Assembly (NCBI GenBank): GCA_030950365.1
Contig: JAUZRQ010000001.1
Coordinates: 1-64,000 of the forward strand
Reading direction: 5' to 3'
Length of the DNA stretch: 64,000 nucleotides
Source: Candidatus Zhuqueibacterota bacterium
GTDB taxonomy: Bacteria; Zhuqueibacterota; Zhuqueibacteria; Zhuqueibacterales; Geothermadaptataceae
Positions 63,478-64,000 of this stretch are shown piece by piece. The notes under the pieces are model-generated. The model worked only from the letters and a program-made list of their open reading frames with translations, had not been told where the DNA came from and searched no databases. The translations under genes were made by a program, and so were the position numbers. The first letter of the stretch is position 1. Every line of letters starts with the position of its first letter.

Positions 63478-64000
63478 ATGGCAACGACTTTGCAAAAACG
63501 GCAGATTGGCGTCGGTGGGCTGAAAATCAGCGCCAGGGCGCGGCAATATGTGATGAATGCGCTGGATTCCAACCGACTGTCTATCGGCAAATACGTGCAC
63601 ACGTTCGAGGCCGAGTTCGCCCGGCTGCATCAGCGCCGGTTCGGCATCATGGCCAACAGCGGCACCAGCGCGCTACAGGTGGCGCTGGCCGCTATGAAGG
63701 AAAAGCACGGCTGGCAGGACGGCGACGAAGTGATCGTGCCCGCAATCACGTTCATCGCTACCTCCAACATCGTGCTATACAACCACATGCAACCGGTGTT
63801 TGTGGATGTGGATCCGCTGACCTACAATATCGATCCCGAAAAAGTTGAGGCGGCCATCACGCCGCGGACACGCGCCATTTTGCCGGTGCACTTATTCGGG
63901 CTGCCGAGCGATATGGAGCCGATTCTGGAAATCGCTGTCAAGCACAATCTGGCGGTACTCGAGGATTCCTGCGAGACCATGTTCGTGCGATACAAAGGCC
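63478..64000 (+). CDS. DegT/DnrJ/EryC1 aminotransferase, 3' end cut by window
   Basis: PLP-dependent sugar aminotransferase; the visible 174 residues hold the N-terminal half: SIGKYVHTFEAEFARLH, MANSGTSALQVALAAMKEKH, VIVPAITFIATSNIVLYNHM, VFVDVDPLTYNIDPEKVEAA, ILPVHLFGLPSDMEPI and EDSCETMFVRYKG. The Schiff-base Lys is outside the window. With Gmd just before it, perosamine synthase is a likely activity (GDP-4-keto-6-deoxymannose to GDP-perosamine), but other DegT enzymes cannot be excluded. The gene runs off the right edge. Confidence 0.85.
   Translation, partial: MATTLQKRQIGVGGLKISARARQYVMNALDSNRLSIGKYVHTFEAEFARLHQRRFGIMANSGTSALQVALAAMKEKHGWQDGDEVIVPAITFIATSNIVLYNHMQPVFVDVDPLTYNIDPEKVEAAITPRTRAILPVHLFGLPSDMEPILEIAVKHNLAVLEDSCETMFVRYKG

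Noticed and set aside
1-64000. CRISPR arrays, tRNA, rRNA or insertion sequences
   Set aside because: No direct-repeat array, cloverleaf-type T-loop sequence, or transposase-like frame was found on reading both strands.

Overview
This window comes from a Gram-negative bacterium that makes a complete, sheathed-type or polar-type flagellar motor. The evidence is a nearly full set of flagellar genes between about 9.2 and 58.3 kb, including L-ring and P-ring genes (flgH, flgI), the placement factors flhF and flhG, a sigma-54 type master regulator, fliA (sigma-28), and the fliW-csrA pair. The mix of features (FlbD, MotE-like and TIGR02530-like proteins usually seen outside the proteobacteria, together with L and P rings) suggests a member of the FCB superphylum or a similar candidate phylum such as Calditrichota/KSB1. 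That placement is inference; no rRNA is present to test it. All coordinates and starts are read from the sequence by eye.

Layout. 1-4.7 kb: 3'-most part of a threonine synthase gene, an ornithine aminotransferase, a secreted carboxypeptidase-regulatory-like domain protein and a patatin-like lipase. 4.8-8.7 kb: a minus-strand PHP hydrolase with a zinc-ribbon tail, diverging from an unknown membrane protein coupled to a class A penicillin-binding protein. 9.2-12.3 kb: sigma-54 promoter, small CxC protein, PAS sensor kinase with a degraded ATPase domain, NtrC-family activator (FlrC/FleR-like). 12.4-16.7 kb: a visibly A+T-rich block behind a sigma-28-like promoter: response regulator with coiled coil, HEAT-repeat protein, CheY-like protein lacking its phosphorylatable Asp, CheZ-like phosphatase. 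17-36 kb: flgBC, fliEFGHIJ, motE-like, fliK, flgD, flgE, flbD, motAB, fliLMNOPQ, behind a second sigma-54 promoter. 36.4-43.6 kb: fliR, flhB, flhA, flhF, flhG, a small membrane protein and fliA, behind a third sigma-54 promoter. 43.7-49.2 kb: a small charged protein behind a sigma-28-like promoter, a TPR/HTH membrane protein, a second FliK-like and a second FlhB-like protein, then a partner-switch style signalling group (anti-sigma kinase, STAS protein, GAF protein, REC-PAS-DHp protein). 49.4-58.3 kb: flgF, flgG, flgA, flgH, flgI, flgJ, flgN, flgK behind a fourth sigma-54 promoter, then flgL, fliW, csrA and a strong terminator. 58.6-64 kb: a very large multi-domain glycosyltransferase, GDP-mannose dehydratase and a DegT-type aminotransferase (cut by the window end), which look like sugar-nucleotide and glycan (possibly flagellin-glycan or O-antigen) genes.

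How it fits together. The four close matches to the -24/-12 consensus, each with exact GG-N10-GC spacing, all sit in front of operons for the regulator, basal body, export gate and distal rod, as expected if the encoded NtrC-type activator drives them. Two or three sigma-28-like promoters sit in front of genes with late or signalling roles. Flagellin, cap, chemoreceptor, CheA and CheW genes are not in the window. The most unusual part is the 12.4-16.7 kb signalling block and the repeated theme of kinase-like proteins without a usable ATPase domain.
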